Source: Pedobacter polaris
GTDB lineage: Bacteria > Bacteroidota > Bacteroidia > Sphingobacteriales > Sphingobacteriaceae
Length of the DNA: 64,000 nucleotides
Direction of reading: 5' to 3'
NCBI RefSeq assembly: GCF_005116505.1
Contig: NZ_SWBR01000001.1
Location: 62,001-126,000, forward strand
Each line of letters opens with the position of its first letter. The first letter of the stretch is position 1. Shown one piece after another: positions 15,707-24,932 of the stretch. The notes beneath the pieces are model-generated. The model searched no databases and was not told the origin of the DNA. It was given only the letters and a program-made list of their open reading frames with translations. The position numbers and the translations under genes are program-made.

Positions 15707-16480
15707 TTATTCAGCGGTAACAGTATTGGCTCCAGCATATGCTATCAAAGCTTTCTGATTTTTGTAGCCATTACGTGTTGGATTTTCAAGAATTTCTTTC
15801 ATTGAAATCAATTTGTAAACATACCCCCCTGTTTCACGGTTCAATTTCATTTTAAAATAATTGTCTTGATTTTGCTTGTTGATCTGTCTTTTCATGTGTA
15901 CATCGCCAACATTATAAGCAGCTGCAACCAAGGTCCAGCTATCAAAAATGCCGTACAGTTCTTTAATGTACTTACATGCTGCAATGGTAGACTTACGTAA
16001 ATTTTTACGTTCATCCATTTTGCTGTTTACTTTTAAACCATACATTCTAGCAGTTCCAGGCATAAATTGCCAAAAACCAGCTGCTCCTTTTGGAGATGTA
16101 CCGCTTTGTAAGCCAGATTCTACTAAAGGCATGTACTTAAAATCGTTTGGAATTCCATAAGCAGCCAAAATAGGTTCTATAATAGGAAACCATTCTGCCG
16201 CTTTGCGGTGTAAACGATTCGTTTGCAGCTTTTGATAACCATATGAAGCTAAAGTCTTCTTCATTTTACCGGTAATCCTTTTATCGCCCAAAGGCAATGT
16301 TTCTTCTGCAAAGTCTAACTGAGCTATTGTAAATGCCGGCTCTTCGACTGTTGTAACTATAGGGGTGAGATTGTTGTTTTTTTGACTTGTTTTTTCTTCT
16401 GGTAGTGTGTAAGCAAACACTTTTGCCATAACCAATAATGATAAAATTACTGTGTATGGAATGATGTGTTTCTTTAGCAT
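15707..16480 (-). CDS. GH23 lytic transglycosylase (MltD-like)
   Basis: This exported 257-residue enzyme should cleave peptidoglycan between MurNAc and GlcNAc, forming 1,6-anhydro ends. After a signal segment (about residues 6-24) the SLT domain shows the catalytic glutamate E121 in MPLVESGL, then GAAGFWQFMPGTA and AAYNVGDVHM. It has no LysM repeats, unlike full MltD. The start at 16480 is fixed by a strong Shine-Dalgarno (AAGGAGGAAG) right before the ATG, unusual in this window; the 14 upstream codons of the open frame are rejected. Confidence 0.9.
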   Translation of the reverse strand: MLKKHIIPYTVILSLLVMAKVFAYTLPEEKTSQKNNNLTPIVTTVEEPAFTIAQLDFAEETLPLGDKRITGKMKKTLASYGYQKLQTNRLHRKAAEWFPIIEPILAAYGIPNDFKYMPLVESGLQSGTSPKGAAGFWQFMPGTARMYGLKVNSKMDERKNLRKSTIAACKYIKELYGIFDSWTLVAAAYNVGDVHMKRQINKQNQDNYFKMKLNRETGGYVYKLISMKEILENPTRNGYKNQKALIAYAGANTVTAE

Positions 16481-16570
16481 CTTCCTCCTTTTTTTTGTGA
16501 ACAAATATAATTGGTTCGGCAAAGATACAATTCATTTATCTAATTATCAAATAGTTACGAATTTTTCTGC

Positions 16571-16608
16571 TAAAATCTAGGTTTAAATGCATTTAAACCT
16601 AGATTTTA
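16571..16608. promoter_or_regulatory. 38-bp perfect palindrome between divergent genes
   Basis: Every base from 16571 to 16608 pairs with its mirror (centre TGCA at 16588-16591), so there is no loop. It lies 91 bp upstream of the transglycosylase gene and 92 bp upstream of the pseudouridine synthase gene. The size exceeds a usual operator; it could be a double operator, a cruciform-forming site or a remnant terminator. Confidence 0.7.
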
Positions 16609-16658
16609 TTTTAGTGATTTTAGGTTAAAATTTACGAAATAGATTGATAGATTTTTAT

Positions 16659-16666
16659 TATTTTTG
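16659..16666 (+). promoter_or_regulatory. candidate -7 promoter box (TATTTTTG) of the pseudouridine synthase gene
   Basis: It matches TAnnTTTG 33 bp before the start at 16700. The leader that would follow contains a perfect 6-bp hairpin (CGCATA/TATGCG, 16671-16685) ending 14 nt before the ATG. Confidence 0.4.
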
Positions 16667-16699
16667 CACCCGCATATTTTATGCGAGTAAAAGCGTATC

Positions 16700-18283
16700 A
16701 TGATAAAAAACAATAACAGGAACAGTCGCGATGACAAGTCCAAAGCGGGCGAAGGAAGTAAAAGCAGAAGACCTGCTGCAACCGATAAACCCAAAGGAAG
16801 ATATAGTGACAAGGACGGAAAAGATTATTCCGACAAAGACGATAAAGACAAACGCAAACCTGGTTTTGCAACAGGTGATAAACCTGCTTATAAACCAAGA
16901 GCAGCTCGCGATGGCGATTCTAAGCCATATACCCCAAGAACTTCTGCAGGAAAGGATTTTAAACCAAGAACTGATAGAGATAACTCATCAAGAGATTACA
17001 AACCAAGAACAACAAGAGACGGAGATTCTAAGCCATATACTCCAAGAACTTCAGCAGGAAAGGATTTCAAACCTCGTGCTGATAGAGATGGAGAATCTAG
17101 AGATTACAAACCAAGAACAACAAGAGACGGGGACTCTAAACCTTATTCTCCAAGAACTTCAGCAGGAAAGGATTTCAAACCTCGCGCTGATAGAGATGGA
17201 GAATCTAGAGATTACAAACCAAGAACAGCTAAAGAAGGCGACTTTAAACCAAGAACTGAGAGTAAAGGCGGGTTTAAACCTTGGGAAAAGAAAGATAGCG
17301 GAAATGCTGACTACAAACCAAGAGCATTCAAAGAAGGTAGCTCAAGAGATGATGCAGAAGGCAAACGCAGCTACATTAAAAAAGATAATTACATTACAGA
17401 CGGAGATAAATCTAAGTTTGCTGATAAAAAAGGTGGTGCATCTAGAAGTACAGATAGCCGTCCGTATAGAAAACGCGAAGAAGGTGATTTCAAGCGTAAA
17501 GACGATCGTGGTGAAAGAGTTGCTCCTGCAACTAGAGCAAGAAAAGCTGCTGAACCTAAAGATGATGGCTTAATTCGTTTAAACCGTTATATCGCTAATT
17601 CAGGGATTTGTTCTCGCCGTAAAGCAGATGAATTAATTGAAGCTGGTGTTGTTTCAGTAAATAATATCCCAGTTACCGAATTAGGACACAAAGTTGATCC
17701 TTACAAAGACGAGGTTCGCTACAATGGCGAGTTATTAAAACGCGAAAAGAAAGTTTACGTTTTATTAAACAAACCTAAAGATTATATCACTACTACCGAC
17801 GACCCTCAAGAACGCAAAACGGTAATGCAATTGGTAGAAAAAGCTAGTCGCGAACGTATTTATCCAGTAGGCCGTTTAGACAGGAATACTACAGGCTTAA
17901 TTTTAATGACCAATGATGGTGAGCTTGCAGACAAATTATCACACCCTAAAAACGGAATTACTAAAATTTACCATGTTGAGTTAAATAAAAACTTAAGTCA
18001 AGGAGATTTTAATAAAATTCAATTCGGTTTAGAGTTAGAAGATGGGTTGATCAAACCAGATAACGTTTCTTATGTTGCAGGTGCCAGTAAGAAAGAAATT
18101 GGAATTCAAATCCATAGTGGAAAAAATAGAATTGTTCGTAGAATATTTGAACATTTAGGATATGATGTGGTTAAGCTAGACCGTGTAGTATATGGTAATT
18201 TAACCAAAAAAGATTTGCCAAGAGGTAGATGGAGATTTTTAGAAGAGCATGAATTAATTCAAATCAAACATTTGATAAAATAA
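16700..18283 (+). CDS. rluB: pseudouridine synthase (RluB/RsuA type) with long repetitive charged N-terminal tail
   Basis: Residues from about 290 on are a standard RsuA/RluB enzyme: S4 RNA-binding domain (LIRLNRYIANSGICSRRKAD), then the synthase domain with the catalytic Asp394 in GRLDRNTTGL and the C-terminal GKNRIVRRIFEHLGYDV. It isomerises a uridine in rRNA, probably of the large subunit. The first 290 residues are disordered, rich in Lys, Arg, Asp, Ser, and contain three 36-residue repeats (70-177). Such basic tails are common on this enzyme in Bacteroidota and probably add RNA affinity. The specific target uridine is not proven by sequence. Confidence 0.9.
   Translation: MIKNNNRNSRDDKSKAGEGSKSRRPAATDKPKGRYSDKDGKDYSDKDDKDKRKPGFATGDKPAYKPRAARDGDSKPYTPRTSAGKDFKPRTDRDNSSRDYKPRTTRDGDSKPYTPRTSAGKDFKPRADRDGESRDYKPRTTRDGDSKPYSPRTSAGKDFKPRADRDGESRDYKPRTAKEGDFKPRTESKGGFKPWEKKDSGNADYKPRAFKEGSSRDDAEGKRSYIKKDNYITDGDKSKFADKKGGASRSTDSRPYRKREEGDFKRKDDRGERVAPATRARKAAEPKDDGLIRLNRYIANSGICSRRKADELIEAGVVSVNNIPVTELGHKVDPYKDEVRYNGELLKREKKVYVLLNKPKDYITTTDDPQERKTVMQLVEKASRERIYPVGRLDRNTTGLILMTNDGELADKLSHPKNGITKIYHVELNKNLSQGDFNKIQFGLELEDGLIKPDNVSYVAGASKKEIGIQIHSGKNRIVRRIFEHLGYDVVKLDRVVYGNLTKKDLPRGRWRFLEEHELIQIKHLIK
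16907..17230 (+). repeat. three in-frame 108-bp tandem repeats in the rluB-like gene
   Basis: Units begin at 16907, 17015 and 17123; each encodes 36 residues with the pattern RDGDSKPY-PRTSAGKDFKPR followed by DRD-SRDYKPRT. Units 2 and 3 are nearly identical at DNA level, a sign of recent expansion. Confidence 0.85.
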
Positions 18284-18311
18284 TCATCCACAAAAGAAGA
18301 CAAGATTTCAC

Positions 18312-18348
18312 AAAAGTCGCTAAGTAAATTACATTACTAGCGACTTTT
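18312..18348 (+). terminator. terminator after the pseudouridine synthase gene
   Basis: An 11-bp perfect stem AAAAGTCGCTA (18312-18322) with TAGCGACTTTT (18338-18348), 15-nt loop, T-rich right side. Confidence 0.75.
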
Positions 18349-18412
18349 GTATTTTAAAGAATTCTTGAATTATTTCTTTCTTTACGTACTTTGCGGTTAA
18401 ATATCTTGCAAA

Positions 18413-19510
18413 ATGAAAAAAACATTATTTCTATTATTCGCTCTTTCCTTAGCTTTTAAGATTAATGCCCAAAACTACAACCTATTAGTTGGCACTTATA
18501 CCAATAAAGGCAATAGCGAAGGAATTTATGTTTATGATTTCAATGCTAAAACTGCAGAAACAAAATTGAAAAGTAGCACTAAGGCAGTTAATCCAAGTTA
18601 TTTAGCTATAAGCAAAGACAATAAATTTGTTTATACTGTAAATGAGGATGGCAAAACCAGTGCAGTAAGTGCATTTAGTTTTAACTCAAAAAGTGGAGCA
18701 CTAACTTTCTTAAATAAAAAATCTTCTGAGGGAGCTGACCCTTGTTATATCTCTATTGATGATAAAAATGTAATCCTAGCTAATTATAGTGGAGGTACTA
18801 TTTCAGTTTTTGGCCGTAATGCAGATGGCACTTTAACGGATGCAAAACAAATCATTAAACATACGGGTAAAAGTATAGATCCAAAAAGACAGACTAGTGC
18901 TCATGTGCACATGGTTCAGTTTAGTCCAGATAAAAAATTCTTAATTGCTAATGATTTAGGTGAAGATCAGATTTATATTTATACCTACAATCCTACAAGC
19001 GCAACTAAGGTATTAACAGTAAAAAATGTAATTAAAACCAATCCTGGTTCAGGACCTAGGCATTTAGCTTTTACTCCAAATGGAAAATTTGCTTATTTAG
19101 CACATGAATTTACTGGAAGCATTACTGCTTTCAGCTATACAAAGGGCAATTTACATAAGCTTCAAGATATTGGCACAACCCTCAAAGACTTTAAAGGAAA
19201 AATAGATGGGGCAGATATACATCTCTCGCCCGATGGCAAATTTTTATACGAAACTAACCGAGGTGATGCCAATGAAATCTCATTATTTGCAATTGCTAAA
19301 GATGGTATACTAACCTTTATTGAAACTGTAAATACTTTAGGCAAAGGGCCAAGAAATTTTGCAATTGACCCAAGCGGGAACCATCTATTAGTTGCCCATC
19401 AATACACCAATGACGTAGTAATTTTTAATCGCAATCCAACAACAGGAAAGTTAAAAGATAGCAGCAAAAGAATTAATGTTGGCGTGCCAGTTTGTTTAGT
19501 GTTTAAATAA
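18413..19510 (+). CDS. lactonase family protein (6-phosphogluconolactonase-like beta-propeller), exported
   Basis: This 365-residue protein has a signal peptide ending ...KINA-Q and then a seven-bladed propeller of the YbhE/cycloisomerase-2 family, with recurring blades such as NPSYLAISKDNKFVYTVNE, HMVQFSPDKKFLIANDLG and GPRHLAFTPNGKFAYLAHE. Family members hydrolyse 6-phosphogluconolactone or related lactones. The signal peptide argues for a periplasmic role, so a cytosolic pentose-phosphate function is doubtful here. It is a single gene convergent with bshA. Confidence 0.85.
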   Translation: MKKTLFLLFALSLAFKINAQNYNLLVGTYTNKGNSEGIYVYDFNAKTAETKLKSSTKAVNPSYLAISKDNKFVYTVNEDGKTSAVSAFSFNSKSGALTFLNKKSSEGADPCYISIDDKNVILANYSGGTISVFGRNADGTLTDAKQIIKHTGKSIDPKRQTSAHVHMVQFSPDKKFLIANDLGEDQIYIYTYNPTSATKVLTVKNVIKTNPGSGPRHLAFTPNGKFAYLAHEFTGSITAFSYTKGNLHKLQDIGTTLKDFKGKIDGADIHLSPDGKFLYETNRGDANEISLFAIAKDGILTFIETVNTLGKGPRNFAIDPSGNHLLVAHQYTNDVVIFNRNPTTGKLKDSSKRINVGVPVCLVFK

Positions 19511-19539
19511 AAGATACTATCCAATTAATCTAACTGGGG

Positions 19540-20691
19540 CTAGCTATCAATTTCAGTGGTGTTTAAAGACTTTTCTATCACTTCTTTATAATAATCAATA
19601 TACATCGGTAAGATTTTTTTCAAATCGAAATCTTGGGCCCTTAGTAGCGCATTCTCTTTAAAATAGTTTAATGTATCTTCATTGCTTAAAATGGTGATTG
19701 CCTTATTTGCCATATCATCTATATCTCCAACTTCACACATGTAACCACAAAAATCATCAATATTAAGTTCTGGCAAACCACCAGCGTTAGAGGTAATAAC
19801 AGGAACTTTACAAGCCATGGCCTCTAAAGCAGCCAAACCAAAGCTTTCTGATTCAGATGGCATAATAAACAAATCAGAAACTGATAAAATCTCTTCCACA
19901 GCATCTTGCTTACCTAAAAATCTCACATTTTCGCAAATATTTAACTCTCTACAAAGTTGCTCATTTGCAGTACGCTCAGGTCCATCGCCAACCATCAGCA
20001 ATTTAGAAGGGATTTTCTCCTGAACTTTTTGAAACATCTTAATTACATCTTCTGTACGTTTTACTTTTCTGAAATTAGAAGTATGAATTAAAATACGTTC
20101 ATTATTTGGAGCAATTGCTTTTTTGAAATGCCCTTTAGGTTGTAACCTAAAACGATTAAAATCTATAAAATTTGGAATTACCTTAATATCTTTCTCAATC
20201 TCGAAGTGTTTATAGGTATCTTCTTTTAAATCTTGGGAAACTGTAGTTACACCATCGCTTTGATTAATAGAAAAGGTAACTACAGGCTTATAAGTAGCAT
20301 CCTTACCAACTAAAGTAATATCAGTACCATGCAAAGTAGTTACAAAAGGGATATTTATACCATAAGTTGCTAAAATTTGCTTGGCCATAAACGCTGCAGA
20401 AGCATGTGGAATTGCATAATGCACATGTAAAATATCCAGTTTCTCAAACCTAACCACGTCTACCAATTTACTAGCCAAGGCAGATTCATAAGGTGCATAA
20501 TCAAATAAAGGATAATCTCTTACGGAAACTTCATGGTAAAATAAATTTGCTGAGAAAAAATCTAAGCGTGCCGGTTGGCTATAAGTAATAAAGTGAACTT
20601 GATGACCTTCGTTAGCGAGTGCTTTACCCAATTCAGTAGCTACAACTCCACTACCGCCAAAGGTAGGATAACAAACAATTCCTATTTTCAT
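19540..20691 (-). CDS. bshA: N-acetyl-alpha-D-glucosaminyl L-malate synthase
   Basis: BshA is a GT4 glycosyltransferase that joins UDP-GlcNAc and L-malate, the first step of bacillithiol synthesis. The N-terminus IGIVCYPTFGGSGVVATELG and the HGTDITLVG and SESESFGLAALEAMACKVPV segments are diagnostic. Length 383 is normal. bshB and bshC are not in the window. The gene is followed on the same strand, after 118 bp, by no close partner; upstream lies a small membrane protein gene and tilS on the same strand. Confidence 0.95.
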   Translation of the reverse strand: MKIGIVCYPTFGGSGVVATELGKALANEGHQVHFITYSQPARLDFFSANLFYHEVSVRDYPLFDYAPYESALASKLVDVVRFEKLDILHVHYAIPHASAAFMAKQILATYGINIPFVTTLHGTDITLVGKDATYKPVVTFSINQSDGVTTVSQDLKEDTYKHFEIEKDIKVIPNFIDFNRFRLQPKGHFKKAIAPNNERILIHTSNFRKVKRTEDVIKMFQKVQEKIPSKLLMVGDGPERTANEQLCRELNICENVRFLGKQDAVEEILSVSDLFIMPSESESFGLAALEAMACKVPVITSNAGGLPELNIDDFCGYMCEVGDIDDMANKAITILSNEDTLNYFKENALLRAQDFDLKKILPMYIDYYKEVIEKSLNTTEIDS

Positions 20692-20809
20692 TAAAATGCT
20701 ATAATTTAGAATAACAAATTAACCTATATCTTATGTATTTTGTGTTATCTGATAGTAATAAAATTGATGCTTGCTAAAACAAAAATGGTACATAGAATTA
20801 TTAGGTAGA

Positions 20810-21292
20810 TTAGCTCTTCATTTCTGATTGGATAACCAAGTACATCTCATTGGGACGTTGGGTGCCAATAAAATATTCAAGCCCATCCCTATCTGTTAAA
20901 ACTACAGCGTCTTTACCAGATGAATAAAAACGGATACTCCCCTTTTTATGTAGATTGTAAACAGGATTATTGAATAAATAATTACTATAAGTTGCTTTAC
21001 GAACTTTAATAATGCTATTCAAGTCTATTTTAACTCTTTTGGCAGTCCATAAACCATCAATAATTACACTTTTGTTTTCGATAATGGTTTTATATTGAAT
21101 GAGAAATAAAAGAATGATCGACACTGCTATTATCCCAAAGCCCACTACTAAAAATAAATCTACCGTATTATCGCGGTCACGCTCATAAACATATGCAGCA
21201 AAACAGAATGCAGCCATAATTAGCCTTATCGCAATGCGGATGTAATCGCGTCCGATGTACTGTTTTTCGATATAAGTATGTTTCTGATCCAT
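20810..21292 (-). CDS. small membrane protein, PH-like domain
   Basis: This 160-residue protein has two membrane helices (about residues 20-36 and 45-66) followed by a beta-rich soluble domain (about 70-155) with alternating polar and hydrophobic strands, ending EYFIGTQRPNEMYLVIQ, which resembles bacterial PH-like (bPH2) domains. The function is unknown. It lies 52 bp after tilS on the same strand and may be co-transcribed. Confidence 0.7.
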   Translation of the reverse strand: MDQKHTYIEKQYIGRDYIRIAIRLIMAAFCFAAYVYERDRDNTVDLFLVVGFGIIAVSIILLFLIQYKTIIENKSVIIDGLWTAKRVKIDLNSIIKVRKATYSNYLFNNPVYNLHKKGSIRFYSSGKDAVVLTDRDGLEYFIGTQRPNEMYLVIQSEMKS

Positions 21293-21344
21293 TAATTGAT
21301 GTTTGTATATTTTTTTAGTGACATCAATGAGCTCGCAAGCTCGT

Positions 21345-22676
21345 TTATTTTAACAGTTCGAATATAGCAACTTTTTTTGTTGTTGCCTTTACTTTATATC
21401 TATTGTCTTGTCTTAAGCCCGCCACCCAAATTATTTCTCCATTGCCATTTATCAGTAAAGGAATTTTATCTTTTTGAGGAAGGGGAACTTTCTTATCAAT
21501 TAAAAAATCGCTCAGCTTTTTGAAATTCCTCATTCCCAATGGCATAAACTTATCACCATCTTGCCTAAAGCGTACAATTAAAGGGAAAATCAGCTTTTCT
21601 AGATCTACAAAAGCTTTATTTGCATTATTTTCAACATAATTAGAGTTGGTATAAAAAAGTGAAATTTTCTCCCCTTCAATAACTACACTTTCATCTGTAG
21701 GGTGCATAAAATGATGTTCGTGAGTTTGCTCTTTTAGCAAAGCTGATATCATTAACTCTTCTCTGTTAATCGTTGCTCTATGTGTATTACTGTAAAAAGA
21801 AGTTCCACTCTGCTTGTTTAAAGCTCCTAAAATTTCATCTACTACAAAATTTGTAAAATGATATCTTTTTAAAAGTTCAAATAATATTAATTTTTGAGGC
21901 TTTAGTAATTTAATTTTATCAATATCAAAATAAACATCACCATTTAATTCTCTGGAGATTTCTTCCCTTTTCGTTGCAATTGCCTGTTCTAAAAGTTCTT
22001 CAGTTTCTGCAAAGCGGATTATATTTTGCGCAAAAGTTTCTTCTAGGTTTAGATTGATCTCTCGTAGTTGCGGAATAACATTCAATCTAATTTTATTACG
22101 AGCATATTTAGTACTCTCATTTGAGCTATCTTCCACATAGTCGATATGATTTGATTCGATTAAATTGTCAATTTGTAGTCTTGATAAAAATAACAGCGGC
22201 CTAATGAGTTTTTCTCTTTTAGGTAAAATGCCATGCATCCCGCTAATGCCTGTGCCTCTAGTTAAGTTTAACAATAAGGTTTCTATAGAATCATTTTGAT
22301 GATGCGCCACTGCCACATAATCATAATTTTCTTCCACTCTAATCTTTTCAAACCATTGATAGCGTAAATCTCTAGCGGCCATTTGCGTAGAGATTTGATG
22401 CGCATTTGCATAGGCTTTGGTGTCGAAATGAATCACATGGAAAGGGATATTCAAAGAATTTGCCAATAACCTTACAAAGCTTTCATCCCTTTGGGCTTCA
22501 TCGGCACGTAAATTAAAATTACAATGCGCAATACTAAAGTTATAGTTACAGAGTTTAAATAGCTGAACCATTAATACTGAATCCTTTCCACCACTTACGG
22601 CCAACAATATTTTCTGTTGCGGAGTGAAAAGGGCATTTTTTTTGATATAATCTTTAAACTGCTGAAGCGGTAACAT
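21345..22676 (-). CDS. tilS: tRNA(Ile)-lysidine synthase
   Basis: TilS converts C34 of the tRNA-Ile CAU anticodon to lysidine with ATP and lysine, so the tRNA reads AUA. The PP-loop SGGKDS is at residues 28-33, followed by AHCNFNLRADEAQRDE and AVAHHQNDSIETLLLNLTRGTG. C-terminal substrate-binding domains are present; length 443 is normal. It is divergent from the OstA-like gene. Confidence 0.96.
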   Translation of the reverse strand: MLPLQQFKDYIKKNALFTPQQKILLAVSGGKDSVLMVQLFKLCNYNFSIAHCNFNLRADEAQRDESFVRLLANSLNIPFHVIHFDTKAYANAHQISTQMAARDLRYQWFEKIRVEENYDYVAVAHHQNDSIETLLLNLTRGTGISGMHGILPKREKLIRPLLFLSRLQIDNLIESNHIDYVEDSSNESTKYARNKIRLNVIPQLREINLNLEETFAQNIIRFAETEELLEQAIATKREEISRELNGDVYFDIDKIKLLKPQKLILFELLKRYHFTNFVVDEILGALNKQSGTSFYSNTHRATINREELMISALLKEQTHEHHFMHPTDESVVIEGEKISLFYTNSNYVENNANKAFVDLEKLIFPLIVRFRQDGDKFMPLGMRNFKKLSDFLIDKKVPLPQKDKIPLLINGNGEIIWVAGLRQDNRYKVKATTKKVAIFELLK

Positions 22677-22715
22677 GGTTCAAAAATATTTAATTTAAAT
22701 TCTTAAGCAAAAACC

Positions 22716-22723
22716 TAACTTTG
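22716..22723 (+). promoter_or_regulatory. candidate -7 promoter box of the OstA-like gene (TAACTTTG)
   Basis: It matches TAnnTTTG four bases before the GTG start, the same arrangement as at lipA, and could give a leaderless transcript. The -33 side shows only a weak TTTA. Confidence 0.35.
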
Positions 22724-22727
22724 TAAA

Positions 22728-24926
22728 GTGCAGAAATTACGCTTTTTCTTTCTTTTATTACTGTTTCCGAGTATTTTGTTTGCCCAACAACAGCGAACAA
22801 AAATTATTCTAGAACGGTCTACTAGTTTAACTGTTGATACTAAAACAAATATCAACTATGTTAAAAATCCTGTTTTTAGGCAAGATAATGCTACTTTAAC
22901 ATGTGATAGTGCAGTTTTTTATAAAGAACGAAATTATTTTGAGGCCTATAAAAATGTGCACATCAACCAAGGGGATACTGTAAACATTTACAGTGATTTT
23001 TTAAACTACGATGGAAATAAAAAGTTAGCCCATTTAAGCAGCAACGTGAGAATGGAAGACCGGACATCGATTTTAACTACAAATATTCTCGATTATGATA
23101 TGGGACTTAAATACGGGACCTATCTTAATGGTGGTAAAATTGTAAATAAAGACGTAACCTTAACAAGTAAAAGGGGATACTACTTTGCCAATACAAAAGA
23201 TGCTTTTTTTAAATATAATGTAGTAGCAGTTACCCCACAAAGCACTATTAAATCAGATACCTTACGCTACAATACTTTAACCAATTGGACATACTTTTAT
23301 GGCCCTACAAATATTAAGGGTAAAGATGACAACCTATATACCGAAGATGGCGCCTACAATACCAAAAACGAAAATGCCTATTTCGGAAAAAAGAATCTAT
23401 ATACCCAAGGCACAAAATCACTAAAAGGCGATAGTTTATATTACTACGGTAAAAGAGGCTATGGAAAGGCTGTTAAGAATATTGTTTTTAAAGACACCTT
23501 AGATAAAACCGTTTTATATGGGCAATTGGGAGAATATTATAAAATAGACGAACGCGTGGTAGTTACTAAAAATGCTTATTTCGGAATGGGCACAAAAGAT
23601 ACGGTAACTGTTAATGGCAAAAAGAAGTTAGATTCTTTATGGTTAAGTGCTGATACTTTAGAAGCACAAATGGCATTGCAAAAAGGTTTGGCATTGCTTA
23701 AAAAGCCCGTAGTACTTAAAGATAATGAAATTGGTGCTGAAGACGAAAAAGAGAAAGAGGCCAAAGAAAAAGAGAAAGCAGAAGCAAGGAAAGAAGCAGA
23801 TGAAGCAGCTAAAGCTGAGAAAAAACTTTTAGCGAATAAACCACCAGAAAAAAAGTTAAGCAAAAAAGAAAGAAAAGCTGCAGAAGAAAAAGCGAAAGAA
23901 CTTAAAAATAATCCTCCACCAAAAATAGCAAGCGATAGCTTAAAGATAAATACAGATAGTTTGCGGACCGATAGCTTGAAAAAATTAACTGCTGTAAACT
24001 TAAAAAATAAGATTATCGCAGAAAAGAAGGATTCAGTTAAGCTATATAACAAAGCTAAACCTAGCGCTGCAATTAAAGCTGGAGCGGTAAATAAACCAAA
24101 AGTTGCAAACAGTAAAGTTAAGGATAGTGTTGTAGCCTTTAATCCAGCAGACACCGTTAAAGCCAGGGTAATTAAAGCTTATCATAATGTGAGGGTTTTT
24201 AAATCTAATTTGCAGGCAATTTCCGATTCCTTGTTTTATACCGCTGCAGATTCTGCATTGCGATGGTATAAAAATCCCATTTTATGGTCTCAAGGCTCAC
24301 AACAGACTGGAGATACCATCCATGTATTTTTTAAGGGCGATAAAATGCACAGCTTCCAAGTTTTGCAAAACTCATTTGCAGCAAATATGGAAACAGATAC
24401 AACTAAATTTAACCAGGCAAAAGGAAGAATTACTACTGGTTTCTTTAAAGATGGAGAACTGCAAAATATGTACATAGATGGTAATGCAGAAAGTATTTAT
24501 TTTGACAAGGATGACAAGAATGTCTTCAAGAACATGAATCAGACTGTAAGCAGTAGGATTAAGTTTACATTTAAAGATAAAGAATTAGCTAAAGTTACCT
24601 TATTTAGAGAGATTGAAGGAAAAACAGATCCGATAGATAAACTTCCGAAAGAGACGCTTTTAACTGGTTTTATATGGAAACCAGAGTTAAGACCTACGAG
24701 TAAAGCTGATATTATCAAAGGCAAACCAAAAGCGAAAACTACGCCTAAAAGTAAAGTTACACCGCCAAAAACAAACCCAAAATCTATAGGAACAGACCCT
24801 ACAGGAATAAAACCTATTTTACCAAAGAAAACAACTGATAACAAAATAGCTCCAGTAGCAATACCTGTTACACCTGTTCTTGTAAAACCCGATACGACCA
24901 AGAAAAAACTGGAAGTAATTAATTAG
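22728..24926 (+). CDS. OstA-like protein (LPS transport family)
   Basis: This 732-residue protein has a signal peptide ending ...SILFA-Q and an OstA/LptA-type jellyroll in which short strands repeat (FRQDNATLTCDSAVFY, NIYSDFLNYDGNKKLAHL, YTEDGAYNTKNENAYFG). It probably belongs to the lipopolysaccharide bridge between inner and outer membranes. Residues about 338-470 are an insert rich in Lys, Glu, Ala and Asp-Ser-Leu that splits the fold, and a Lys/Pro-rich tail follows residue 665. The GTG start is chosen for the signal peptide. It is convergent with rdgB, six bases apart. Confidence 0.85.
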   Translation: MQKLRFFFLLLLFPSILFAQQQRTKIILERSTSLTVDTKTNINYVKNPVFRQDNATLTCDSAVFYKERNYFEAYKNVHINQGDTVNIYSDFLNYDGNKKLAHLSSNVRMEDRTSILTTNILDYDMGLKYGTYLNGGKIVNKDVTLTSKRGYYFANTKDAFFKYNVVAVTPQSTIKSDTLRYNTLTNWTYFYGPTNIKGKDDNLYTEDGAYNTKNENAYFGKKNLYTQGTKSLKGDSLYYYGKRGYGKAVKNIVFKDTLDKTVLYGQLGEYYKIDERVVVTKNAYFGMGTKDTVTVNGKKKLDSLWLSADTLEAQMALQKGLALLKKPVVLKDNEIGAEDEKEKEAKEKEKAEARKEADEAAKAEKKLLANKPPEKKLSKKERKAAEEKAKELKNNPPPKIASDSLKINTDSLRTDSLKKLTAVNLKNKIIAEKKDSVKLYNKAKPSAAIKAGAVNKPKVANSKVKDSVVAFNPADTVKARVIKAYHNVRVFKSNLQAISDSLFYTAADSALRWYKNPILWSQGSQQTGDTIHVFFKGDKMHSFQVLQNSFAANMETDTTKFNQAKGRITTGFFKDGELQNMYIDGNAESIYFDKDDKNVFKNMNQTVSSRIKFTFKDKELAKVTLFREIEGKTDPIDKLPKETLLTGFIWKPELRPTSKADIIKGKPKAKTTPKSKVTPPKTNPKSIGTDPTGIKPILPKKTTDNKIAPVAIPVTPVLVKPDTTKKKLEVIN

Positions 24927-24932
24927 AAATAA

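Noticed and set aside
16731..17573. 280-codon open frame overlapping the pseudouridine synthase gene
   Set aside because: It is an alternative frame through the repetitive Lys/Arg-rich tail and has no plausible protein features; the +1 frame is the real gene.
23576..24154. 192-codon minus-strand ORF in the OstA-like gene
   Set aside because: It is a mirror of the Lys/Glu-rich insert, giving a Phe/Ser-rich artefact.
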